The notes beneath the pieces are model-generated. The model was given only the letters and a program-made list of their open reading frames with translations, was not told where the DNA came from and made no database searches. The position numbers and the translations under genes were made by a program. A stretch of DNA of 64,000 nt from Monosporascus cannonballus (taxonomy: Eukaryota; Ascomycota; Sordariomycetes; Xylariales), in the NCBI GenBank assembly GCA_004154925.1, contig QJNS01000077.1, forward strand, positions 62,001-126,000, written 5' to 3'. Shown here in pieces: positions 1 to 9,909 of the stretch. Each line of letters opens with the position of its first letter. Within the stretch, counting starts at the first letter, position 1.

Positions 1-864
1 CTTGGGGTTGGCTTTGGAAGGATCGTTGGGGTGTAGGAGTGGGCATTCCACCAGCGTTAGGCTGTGCCGGCTGCATACGCTGTTGCATCATTTGGTGCTG
101 CTGCTGTTGTGGGGTTATGCCGGGATGCACTGGGAATCCGGCCATTGGCATTCCGCCTCCCATAGTATAGCTCGTAGGGATATTCATCTGCGCTGCGACG
201 GCGGCCCCGTACGATGAATTGTTGTAGGGCGCTTGGTAATTAGGCACTGGACACCGAATTAAGATCAGTATATACGCACTCTGGACGATAAGAAACAGGC
301 AACAACGGTGGCTGTGTACGCCCGAAACCCGAAGCGCGTACCCGTCGTAGGAGGTGTTCAGGTTTTAGGCTCTCGGATCCGTCTGGGCAGGAATGCTGCC
401 TGTGAACCGCCAACAGCCTTCGGAAGCACAAGAGGACGGTTGCACATAAGGAGCAGGCAGGAGGCGACAACTTCTAAGTTGGGTGCCTAGGAATGCGGGC
501 AGGGGAAACAAGGGAGATCCGACGTGAAGGATAGACGCTTACTCTGACCATTGGCAGCGGCCATGTGCTGCATACCGGTATTCTGCATCATTCCTGCAGG
601 GCCAGCAACCGGCATCATATTAGGAGCGCCGGGAAACGCGCCGGCGGAGGGCTGGGCGCCCATAGGGAACTGCTGGGGATTGTACATCATGTGCTGCTGT
701 TGCTGCTGGTGCGGGTGCTGGTGCTGGTGCTGATGCTGCTGCTGCGGCTGATTTAGATGAGCTTGGCCAGGCTGCTGCTGAGGATTCTGCGATGCCGGTG
801 GGGCGCCATAAGCTCCGGTAGCAACCGCAGCAGCATTCGGAAACCCAAAATTGGTAGAGTACAT
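1..864 (-). CDS. Glutamine-rich protein, N-terminal part (partial gene)
   Basis: This is the 5' end of a gene that leaves the window on the left. Exons are 864..543 and 246..<1, with a start ATG at 864. The 296-bp intron (542..247) has a GTAAGC donor and a TGTCCAG acceptor and splits a codon, with frame kept across it; it is long for this genome. The visible roughly 190 residues have no globular domain. They are rich in Gln, His, Pro, Met and Gly, with a Q/H tract coded by CAG/CAC-type triplets near 680-760. This composition is typical of fungal transcription co-regulators such as Mediator, SWI/SNF or SAGA subunits, but I cannot name the family from this part. The gene model is well supported; the function is not. 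Confidence 0.7.
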
Positions 865-2789
865 GGCTCAAGAAACAGGAATTCCCGACACAGGACTGGT
901 ACACCTGACAGTGACAGACGGGGCTGGGGCGGCGTGTGCGGGCGCGCGCGACGTGGAGGGCGTGGGCGTGGGCGTTTGGTGGGCGTCAACGAGAGCGAAA
1001 GGCAGGCAGATCATTTGGGACGGCACTCGCTCGCTGTTTTGGACTCATCAGGTTTGTCTCCAATCAATACCAACACCAATAGACGAGATCTTTCGGCGCT
1101 TGTGAAGGGTGGGGTGGGGTGGGGTGGCCGAGTGGAATAGTGGAGTCGGGCGTACGGCTATCGAAGGGAGAGAAGGGGGTACGACATTGAATACTGTCCA
1201 CCTGCAGTAGTAAGAAGTATCGGTGATGTCAGGTCGTCTGCACAGCGGACTTACTTACGTAAATACCTACTACCTACTTAAGAATCTTGTATGACGATCG
1301 AGTACCCGCCAATGGAGGCCCCGACACAAGCTATAATCCAGTCCTTGAAGCGACAAAGTAATCTAAAGGTATATCCGATATAGGTATAGGTATAAGGCAT
1401 GGCTTTGGTGTATGATGTATTATTCCGGTTCAGGGCCTTGCTAACCTCACTAACATAGAGACTACCTATGTGCCCTAGCATATGTAGCACGCAAGCAACA
1501 TCACCCGCGCCTACGAGTGGCATATTAACAGTTGCAGAGGAAGACATGATAAAGCTGATACTAGGCCTGTTTAAGACTACTTTCTCTTATAAAATACGCA
1601 AGTAGTAATGTGTCTGGTTTGTAGGGGACCTTGAGGCGGTGCGATAATACAATTCAAGACCGCCTATCATAATGAATTCCAGAGTGGAGGAAGCTCAGCA
1701 CCTGCATACGCCGGGAGGTAACGTTCAGGTAACTTACTTTGGGGTGTATGCTAATAAATAAAGTTAGTAGGCGTCGTGACTTCAGACTTCCGGGCCGATG
1801 CGTTAGCAGGGTCGGACTGCGAGACGACGGTAGAACCGGCACTTGCGTACGGGAAGCCAAAAGTGCCTACAATACCAGCCCTACATACGGAGGCGCTCTT
1901 GTGCCCCCCCCCCCCGGGAAGGGACATGTAGCAAGCACAAGCACTGGCGGACTGTCGCCAGGATACCTGCATCGAATTCCCAAAGTAGAAGGCGAATAGG
2001 GAAGCTATCCGGTATAACGATGCTCGGATGGCTTGGGATCCAATATATGCCAGTATAGTTAGCGATGCTGTATAAGGTTAAAAGCGGACGCCAAGAGGCA
2101 ACTCGCAATTACAAGTCTTCGGGCTTCCATCAGCAAGGGGCATCAAGCATTGCGGCCAAATTGGGTTTGTCAAACATGGCTTCGGCCCTTAGATACACCT
2201 TTAGGTATATATATGTTCGAATTTTGCCAGAGCCTACCGGCAGAGAAATAGGATCGAGCAACTGTTGCGGCAAAGCGGAAGGAAAGTCGAATGCGATAAT
2301 GTACCAATTGTGCATTTGCTACAAGAAGGAAGGAGAATAAGAACCACACACTAGAACTAAGATTGAGTAATCAAGTGTCAAGGCTGTATCTCTCAGCACA
2401 GCTCGCAGTGTTACTAATCTTTGCCCGTGTACTACTACCCCTGAGGTCTACTCTCCCGCGTCGGGAATGCACTGGAACGGAATGCTGCCCCTGTTTGCCG
2501 AGAAACACCATAACTACTCAAATCCATAAACAAGAGTAAATGTTCCGATCAACTCCATTGCATTTCATCCTGATATATAGGCCGCTTGTGTCATACGGGG
2601 CTATCAGCCACTGGACTGTGGTAAATAGGGGGAGATATTTGGACAACTAGTAATGAAAGCTAGGAAAGAGCATCCGGATCAGTTTACTGGCAAGCGCTAT
2701 GGTACTACATGGAAACATGGACGGACTTTTTTCCAGTGATTTCCACTACTCTATATTGATCCGATATGATGTGACGTTCGCTGGATACC
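865..2789. other. Intergenic, no gene seen
   Basis: About 1.9 kb between the divergent-facing end of the Q-rich gene (promoter side) and the 3' end of the TatD-type gene. Open frames are short, overlap each other on both strands and show no family resemblance. The stretch holds a G-rich tract at 1107-1127 and a run of 13 C at about 1905-1917. Confidence 0.6.
1107..1127 (+). repeat. G-run array, potential G-quadruplex
   Basis: One GGG run and three GGGG runs are separated by single T residues, followed by a further T and GG. This fits the usual G4 pattern (four G-runs with loops of 1-7 nt). It lies about 245 bp upstream of the start codon of the Q-rich gene, on the strand opposite to that gene's coding strand, so it could affect its promoter. 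Function is inferred from pattern only. Confidence 0.5.
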
Positions 2790-4076
2790 CTAGCCAAACA
2801 CGAACTCCTTCCAGTTCTTAGCCAGTCGCTCGACCCCCTCACGCAGTCCCCAGCCCTTAATCTCGCATACCTTCCGGTGGATCTGCTCGAGATACTGGTC
2901 CATCGACTCGCCGGCCTCGTGCAGGTCGCTCTCGACCAATATGCGGTCGTCGGGCGCGGCCCGGACCGCCTCCTCGGCCTTCTCGCCGCCGCCCGAGCCC
3001 CAGTTGACGGCTACGGAGAAGGAGAAGTAGATCTTCGCCGGCACCGAGGGGTGCACGTACCGTTCAAGTGCGTTGACGGGCCCGCTGAAGGAGTGGAGGC
3101 ATATCCGTGGAGGGTAGGGCTTCGGCTTTATTAGCTTGAGTTTTGTCTTTTCTCTATTCGTCTGGCTGGGGTATTCCTTCTCGTCGTCCTCCTCTTCGGA
3201 AGAGCTACTAGAGAAATCCTCGGCCCCCTCCGCCACGCGCTTCTGCTGCCGTTTGGAGAGGACTACTTTCTCGTGCCCTTTCCAACACTCGGCTATGGCT
3301 TCATATAATGCGCCGTGTGCCTGAACTCCGTGAACACTGGCCGCGCGACCCATTTCGCCCGCGACCCTTAGCTGGGCCTGCAATATCGCGATCTGGTGCG
3401 ACAGCTGCACCCGATGGGGGCTGAGCTGCCTGCCTTCTCTGCCGCCAGGTGTAAGCCCTTCAGCGCGCCGGGCTTCGTCGCCTGTCGTCCAATTATTGGG
3501 GAGGCGGAATGCCCTGTCTATACCGACCTCTCCGATCAGAGCCAGCGGGTGCTTCTCTAGACGAGATCGGGTCTCGCTGAGGAATTCCGACAGCGGTCTA
3601 GGATCCGGTAGGCGTGCGCTGAATGATGGGTCTTTCGACGAGGGCGAGGGCGCAAGGATGGCATCGTAATGTGCCGTCTTACCAGCTGGTGTCCCGTCGT
3701 ATGTTGGGTTTGGAGCCGAGTCATCGTATAGCTGGTACGAGAACCACGGGTGCCAGCCAAAACAGGGAACTATCCGATTTGTGGTAGATAATTGCGGTGA
3801 GCTCAGGACATTAAGGTCTTTGATGCCTTGCTGGGCCGCTACATCAGACACCAGATACTGGTCTTGAGACCGCGTGGACATAACTGTCAAAGCCCGAGCT
3901 TTCATATGCGGTATAGATGCTACCGAGGCCATGGTGTCCGTTGGATGGCAATGGGCATCGAACACACCAACGTCCCAAGGGAAAGGCCCTTGGGACTTTT
4001 CTAACTCATCGTTGCCGAGAACTCCCGAAACCGGCCTGGGAGAGTCTCCGTCGTCTGGGGTATGTTGCTGACACAT
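2790..4076 (-). CDS. TatD-family metal-dependent hydrolase (Scn1-like)
   Basis: Single-exon gene of 428 residues. The frame is open to 4094 but begins there with TTG; the first ATG is at 4076 and places the TatD core about 35 residues from the N-terminus. Visible family marks are the metal-binding DAHCHPTD motif (His42 and His44), the IGEVGID segment carrying a conserved acid, the LHSFSGP segment, and VESDLH near the C-terminus. TatD proteins are TIM-barrel metal-dependent phosphoesterases/DNases. The fungal branch of this length includes fission yeast Scn1, which binds the APC subunit Cut9. A Ser/Glu/Asp-rich insert at about residues 285-300 is probably disordered. No catalytic residue seems missing. 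The family is secure; the Cut9 link is from homologues only. Confidence 0.88.
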   Translation of the reverse strand: MCQQHTPDDGDSPRPVSGVLGNDELEKSQGPFPWDVGVFDAHCHPTDTMASVASIPHMKARALTVMSTRSQDQYLVSDVAAQQGIKDLNVLSSPQLSTTNRIVPCFGWHPWFSYQLYDDSAPNPTYDGTPAGKTAHYDAILAPSPSSKDPSFSARLPDPRPLSEFLSETRSRLEKHPLALIGEVGIDRAFRLPNNWTTGDEARRAEGLTPGGREGRQLSPHRVQLSHQIAILQAQLRVAGEMGRAASVHGVQAHGALYEAIAECWKGHEKVVLSKRQQKRVAEGAEDFSSSSSEEEDDEKEYPSQTNREKTKLKLIKPKPYPPRICLHSFSGPVNALERYVHPSVPAKIYFSFSVAVNWGSGGGEKAEEAVRAAPDDRILVESDLHEAGESMDQYLEQIHRKVCEIKGWGLREGVERLAKNWKEFVFG

Positions 4077-6709
4077 CGTGGTAAAGGTTGTCAATACTAG
4101 GTGGGTTATAAGTATGAATCCATGTACCGTGCTTGACCTTGTCAGCGGAATGGAGGCCGTTGCCTTGTAACGGGATATAGTATCTCAACGTGTCGTTCAG
4201 GCCTGGCAGGGGAGATCCCTATGCTTTCCCGTGCCCAAGAAGCCTTAGCAAGATGTCTGTCTATCTTTAGCCTAACTACATCAGACGTTAGAACTTCATA
4301 GCTGTCTCATATTTGAACTCTAAAATTACCTTGAAGATATTCACCAAACTTCGCCAACTGGAGCTAGAAGAACTCACTCACATGTGTTCCGAGTTGAGTG
4401 ACATATGAGTCATCCTATACGGCAAGGAGGCACTCCAGGTGAAAGAACACCACCAGCTCAAATTTGTGGGGATACTGTAGCTCCAAAATGCGACATACGG
4501 TAGATGGATCTTCATATTAGGACACCGCCTCAATTCTAGAGTCCAGTAACAGCTAGGGGATGCGAATATACCGATGGCCTCCAGAGTTGCCTATGCTAAT
4601 ATCCGGATATATTCGCTTTGTGAGACAGCTGAATATGGTACATTGTATACATAGGAGTGTTAACGGACCCTGAGACCGTTTGGCATTGAATTGAGAGAAC
4701 TGGGGTGTAATCCATGCGTATTCAGGTCGACTTCAATCAGCCCCAAAATTTCCGGGCCGACCCCTACAGTGTCTTCATTCAACTCGGAGGTGGCCGGAGT
4801 CTGAGGTAATCCGGGCAGGTGGTTGACAGGAAAATTCGCGGTGTCCGAAATGAACTAAGGACTTTACATTCGGTTGAGATAAGAAAGCAAAGAGATACAG
4901 GATTGGAAAATGCTAACTAAAGAAGATATATAATTAAACCAGCCTAGAACTTCCCGTATACGCCTATCTGTTGAAACCAATGAATTATTGTCCAAGCAGT
5001 CGTTGGACAGTTATTTGAAATTGCGTGGATTTTTGTGTCAACCACCTGCTCGGTTCTGGAGTACTGCCCCATAATGATTCGTGCGGTTTTGCGTGGTTGA
5101 GAGTTTGCTGAATTGGCCAAGTAAAAGTCGCCACCTCTTTTTCGATCACGTACAGATACTAGGTAGGTAACATCGTTCTTGACCGTACAATGAGGAGATG
5201 TGGCCAGCGGATGTCGTTCTCCCGCCTTTCACGATGTAGAGTGCAGACAAGAGCTCTATCTACCAGACCATGTGGTTCCTGTGACTGGTAACGCTCTTAA
5301 CGTCTTATCCAAGGTCTTATCAGGGCTTTGTAGCACCTGTTCTGGCTACGCCACGCCCTTTTGAAAGAATATTTGAATGATAAAGCCCTTAGCGGTTGCC
5401 CCTGAAGTTAAAGGGTCGAATTGCAATGTAGCTTTGCCGGTCCTTTAGTTGATCGCTGCAAAAGCACCACTACAACAGTACTTGCCCCAGGTGGTAAATA
5501 GTGGGGATGCTGATTGCAATAGCTACATACAGTGAGCATCTGTCGCGAGCAGTTACGTATGTATCGTGCACCACCTTATGATTTCGAACTGTGGGCTTAT
5601 TACTACTGAGGAAGAAGCTAAATATTAACATCCTTGTCAGGTACCCCTTAGCGGGAGAGCTAGCGCTATTACTATATTGAGGTTTTAATTCATATAAGCG
5701 CTTACTTAATCGGAATCGGATATTATTTACCTTTTATATTTGAAAATGTTAAAAAAAATACAGAGTGTAATATATGTAATGATAAAATGTAATTTTTATA
5801 AATAAATTACCTGACTATGATGTTAAACTTACCCCTACGACGTAGTATTTATGGGCTCGTAGGAGTGGAGGCTCTATTAAGCTCTAAGGCCTAATTCTAT
5901 TGTTAGTGCGTTTTCTTATTCAGCGGGCCCGAACACATTGTCACATTGAACCCTCGATCGTGCGGTCCCGCCTTCTGATGAAGAAATTTAGTAAGGACTT
6001 CCTATATTTCAGCCTGACTCACAAAGTTCTTACAACTCTTTCTTTTGCCGTACGAATATGGCGATTATGCCATAAAATAAAACCCGTGAAGGAAAGTCTC
6101 TCAAGCACTCAATTTTGCCGAACGTAAAAGCAAAGCGCAAGTATTCTACTGTATTGTAGGTGCCGCACCGTAGCGGCAGACAGGAGCTCTGTGTACCTGT
6201 AAACAATGTGGCTATGGGCTGATACCAAATAGAGTGGAGAATTCTTGAGTTCGTGGTAGGTATGTATGGATTGACATGTGAAAGTTCCCCGCTGCATGCA
6301 AACAATGCAATCCAGGAGCGTCCTTTACACTCGCGCCAGCGCAGTCCGTGAAACTTTGGTCATCATTATATCGTATTCAGGATCATATTTGCTGCTGTTG
6401 TAAGGTTATCGTAGTCGGCCGAGCTTGGCGACTCGGAAGAAAGCCATTGAGTTTTCCCCTCCAACCTCAGCTTATCAACGGGATACTCCGAGGCCCCATC
6501 CGTACATATTGTGTAGCCCCGGCCACTCGACGACAAATCTGTCGCACCTCGACTTTCCCATTGTTGCTGAACAATTGAGATATCTCGACGCTCAATTGCT
6601 CTAACAATGTGAGACCCGTCAATTAGAGCCTCGAGCTAAGGGAAGCCCCGTTTCTCAATTACCAGGTGGCACGGCAGTGCGACACATAAATCGCCATATA
6701 AACGTTGCA
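4077..6709. other. Intergenic, with one candidate MITE and a small AT-rich patch
   Basis: About 2.6 kb between divergently transcribed genes. No convincing coding frame. It contains the inverted-repeat element at 4811-5053 and an AT-rich patch at about 5640-5830 that might be an old decayed insertion; no family could be recognised. Confidence 0.55.
4811..5053. mobile_element. Candidate MITE (243 bp, about 30-bp imperfect terminal inverted repeats)
   Basis: The left end starts CCGGGCAGGTGGTTGACA. The reverse complement of the right end starts CCGAGCAGGTGGTTGACA, so 17 of the first 18 bases match. The similarity goes on more weakly into an A-rich run for about 30 bp. The interior is non-coding and A/T-leaning, which fits a miniature inverted-repeat element. 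I could not see a clean target-site duplication, and no second copy was noticed in the window, so the class cannot be given. Confidence 0.5.
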
Positions 6710-7432
6710 ATGGGCGGAATCAGCCCCCTTCAACTTCTGATCATTCCCTTCCTCTTCCTGTTCGCTCTTCCGTTGGGCTTCTTCGCCTGTATCACAACCG
6801 CCCTTGCATTCTTCGTGCTATACCTCCGCTTTACAATGGCCTATGTCGATGTGGGACTAGAAACGGCAAATTTTGTGCTCTTCGGGAATGGCGCTCATAA
6901 TCAACAGTTCGCCTCTCGGGGAACAGCTTCTCCTCACTCCCTCTCGCCAGGGACACCCGCATCCACAAAGCATCGACACGGCCGGAAGAGAAGGGGCAGC
7001 GCGAGCAGCGGCAGTCTGACGCCCGTCGCCGGCCTCAACGGGGCCCCGCTGACCCCGGGCATCGGTTTCGATCGGGACTTCGAGGGGATTGGCGGCTGGA
7101 GAATCGACACCGCGAACATCGGCCGGGACGTAGCGGGCGACGAGCAATGGTACAACTTGAATTCGCGGCTGGAGCTTCCCAGCAAGCGGCATTATTTTCG
7201 GTCGCACAGCGGCGCAGCTGTGCCGGGAGCGGGTGGAGGGGCTCTATACAGCAAGGCGGGCAAAAGAGCGGCATCTGAGAGTCCCGGGGATTTGAAGATG
7301 ACCGCGTCAGCGAACAGCTCTAGGCCGAGGACGCCTAGCAGCACCCGATACTACGGAGGACGTAGCCTTGCCGATGGTGACGAGTATTTCCCGCTTCTCG
7401 ACAAGAAACATGCGCGAAAACTCACCGCTTAA
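6710..7432 (+). CDS. Conserved-type membrane protein with N-terminal hydrophobic hairpin
   Basis: Single-exon gene of 240 residues. The frame extends upstream to a GTG at 6677, but 6710 is the first ATG and has a strong context (G at -3, G at +4). Residues about 6-55 form a long hydrophobic stretch (LLIIPFLFLFALPLGFFACI and onward) broken by Pro and polar residues, suggesting two membrane helices or a hairpin. The rest is Ser/Pro/Gly/Arg-rich and probably cytosolic and disordered, with many SP/TP sites. No catalytic domain is visible. Proteins of this design are known as hypothetical proteins in ascomycetes; a lipid-droplet or ER-shaping role would fit the hairpin but is a guess. Confidence 0.72.
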   Translation: MGGISPLQLLIIPFLFLFALPLGFFACITTALAFFVLYLRFTMAYVDVGLETANFVLFGNGAHNQQFASRGTASPHSLSPGTPASTKHRHGRKRRGSASSGSLTPVAGLNGAPLTPGIGFDRDFEGIGGWRIDTANIGRDVAGDEQWYNLNSRLELPSKRHYFRSHSGAAVPGAGGGALYSKAGKRAASESPGDLKMTASANSSRPRTPSSTRYYGGRSLADGDEYFPLLDKKHARKLTA

Positions 7433-7873
7433 TGAGTACGAACAGGGAGATGGTGAAAGGTAAAGCCCTGGTGGGATACTCCGTTAAATGCCTGGTTTAC
7501 GTTCTACGATTCATGTATAAGTTTGTCGGACCAAAGGTTTGGGGTCAAAAGGCATGGCATACTTGAAGCGAAAAAGGAATTCCTGTCATGAGCTGGAGTC
7601 ATTAGGTAAATAAACCAGCATCTCGTACGATAAACATTGATGCGAGGTTATGTTTGGTTTAGCCGGATACAATCGTAATACGGTACCAAATCATTGAAGC
7701 CAATTGCAGTTCCGACTTGGACACTGCCGTCATCGTGACTTGGCACCCTGCCCGGAAACCTGATATCAGACTCTACTTAGTATGCCTCCTGACAACGCCC
7801 AACGCCGTTCATTAACTTCGTAACATCAACCTGCTGAACAAGCACTAGTCCTCTCCACCCGCTCACCTCTTTC
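7433..7873. other. Intergenic between convergent genes
   Basis: About 440 bp holding the 3' flanks of the membrane-protein gene (+) and SPC24 (-). No coding or RNA gene seen. Confidence 0.6.
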
Positions 7874-8692
7874 TCACAGCGTCTGCCAGAAGTAATTGGC
7901 GTAGAAGAAGCGGGAGAACTTCTTGTCGAGGTTGACGACGTGGACGTCGCCCTTGCGGTCGTTGCGGACGACGGCCTTTGTGAACTCGCCATCGGCCACC
8001 CCACCATCACTGCTACCGCCATCACTGCGCTCGAGCTCGATGCCGAGGCTGCGGTAGACCTTGAGGCGCAGCAAGACCTCGTCGTCGAGGGGGTCGCGAC
8101 GAGCGGCGGTATCGCCGTCGGGGTCGCCCCCCTCGACCCCCTGCAGCTCGAGCTCCTGCAGGCGCGCGGCGAGGTCGGCCCGCCGCTGCGACAGCCGCTC
8201 CGCCTCCATCTCGAGGTCCGCCGCCGCCTTGGCCACGCGGAACTTCTGCGTGTCGAGCCGCGCGATCTCGCTCGCGTGCTCCGCCGACGAGTGCGCCGAC
8301 ACGAGCTCCTCGTGTTGGCTCTGCAGCGTGTTGAGCGTCCGGGAGAGCTCTGTTAATTTTTTTCGGCTGCGTTAGCAACGACGCCCATTTTTTTTAGCCC
8401 GAAATCGACAATAAATGCTGTTCATTGCTTTCCCCCGTTGGGACGAGGGAGTTCCTTCTTTCAGGGGCACGTACTCTTCAGGGACGACTCGGCATCTCGT
8501 ATCCGTAGCTCTCGCGCTTGTTTAAGAGTCGAAAGAGAGTCCTGCACCCGTGCGATAGCGAGCTTGTCCGGAGGAATGTTGAAATTGTTGATGGTGTGGT
8601 TGATGAGCTATGTCCCAAGATTAGTCGTTTGACCTTGTAGAACTGGAAAACCTGAGGGCGCGTACCGTTGCGGGGTCCTCGTCGAGAAGCAT
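7874..8692 (-). CDS. SPC24: Kinetochore protein Spc24
   Basis: Three exons: 8692..8666, 8607..8475 and 8349..7874, giving 211 residues. Exon 1 encodes only nine residues. The introns (58 and 125 bp) have GTACGC/GTACGT donors and TAG/CAG acceptors, and the total is an exact multiple of three. The protein starts [18 protein letters not shown], continues as a charged coiled coil to about residue 130, and ends in the compact C-terminal domain with FTKAVVRND and the terminal YANYFWQTL. This layout is that of Spc24, the partner of Spc25 in the Ndc80 complex; the C-terminal heads contact the inner kinetochore. It is divergent from FIS1 with a 544-bp shared upstream region. Identity is strong. Confidence 0.93.
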
Positions 8693-9236
8693 TGTGATGA
8701 CATTTCCAGTCTCCCAATTTCCAGTATTTTGTGTATGGTTGCTTGTAGCTGTTTCCTGTCAACTGATGAATTGCGACAAGTCTCACATGCTAGTATTCAA
8801 AAACGCGATGCTGCCAGTAAGTAATTATCAATGAGTAGAGTGTTCGTAGGCTGTCCTAGTCCGAACTTGGAAATCGGCCGAAAACAAAATCACCAGGACG
8901 ATAATCGGGGGCTTGGCGAGTTAGCCATTGCTTATCAGCTTATCGGAGTTGAGCCTCGGGCTGCGTCATCGAGCCACGAGCCACAATAAAACACCCGCGA
9001 ACAAGATCAGGCAGTACCCACCGGTGGCACCACTTCTGGTTGACTCCAACTTTGGCAGCTACCGCCACACTTCGACATCTGCCCCATTGATCGAGATACT
9101 TTTAGTATTCTTCGCGAGTTGCACCTCTGATCTGCTCTATTAAGTACATTTTAGAGCTGAGCGCGACTATTGTTTCGCCTCAGTACAGGATTGCACCGCA
9201 ATACTTTCATGGTACTCGATCTGGCCGCCACTCACA
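8693..9236. promoter_or_regulatory. Shared upstream region of SPC24 and FIS1
   Basis: A 544-bp segment lies between the two divergent start codons and must contain both promoters. No well-placed TATA box or known factor site stands out. A short open frame at 8928-9143 is probably chance. Confidence 0.5.
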
Positions 9237-9909
9237 ATGACAGCGCTACCTCGTAAGTGCGGCTTTCCGGCGGGGTTCGTTCGTGGTGGAAATTCAGTGG
9301 ATATATGAGAAAGATGCTAACTAGATCGCTTCTAGATGCCGTCGATGCGGAAACGTACGGTATCCTCAATAGACCCTAAGTCGACTACTTGGCTAGCCAT
9401 GCTGACATTAACTTGGGCAGTCCGCTCAAACCTTCAGAACTCCAAGTTCTGCGCGCGCAGTATGAGAAGGAGGGCGAGATGGTAGGAGTGCAGACGAAGT
9501 TCAACTACGCATGGGTACGGTATCCCTTCCGAGAGGTTTTGCGCAATTGCTGTCGACCTAGCATTTTCTCAACACGCTCTAGGGCCTGGTAAAATCGAAC
9601 TCCCGAAACGACCAACAGGAGGGTGTCCGCCTGTTGTCAGATATCTTCCGCGTATCGCCTGAACGTCGCCGCGAATGCCTGTACTACCTGGCGCTCGGAA
9701 ATTACAAACTTGGCAACTACGCCGAAGCGAGACGGTACAACGACCTCCTGCTGGATAAGGAGCCGGCAAACCTACAGGCAGCGGACCTTCGAAGGCTCAT
9801 AGATGACAAGGTGGCAAAAGAGGGACTGATGGGCGTCGCAATTATTAGCGGTGTTGCTGTCGCAGCTGGTGTAATTGGTGGCATACTGTTCCGCGGCAGA
9901 AAGCGGTAG
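9237..9909 (+). CDS. FIS1: Mitochondrial fission protein Fis1
   Basis: Four exons: 9237..9252, 9336..9354, 9421..9514 and 9583..9909, giving 151 residues. The first two exons are only 16 and 19 nt; frame is kept across all three introns (83, 66 and 68 bp; GTAAGT/GTACGG donors, TAG/CAG acceptors). The cytosolic part carries the TPR-like helices ([37 protein letters not shown]). The C-terminus has one hydrophobic segment (about residues 124-145) followed by a basic RGRKR tail, the usual tail anchor for the mitochondrial and peroxisomal outer membrane. Fis1 is a receptor in the Dnm1 fission pathway. Length and order match the family. An in-frame upstream extension at 9389 is intron, not coding. 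Confidence 0.95.
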
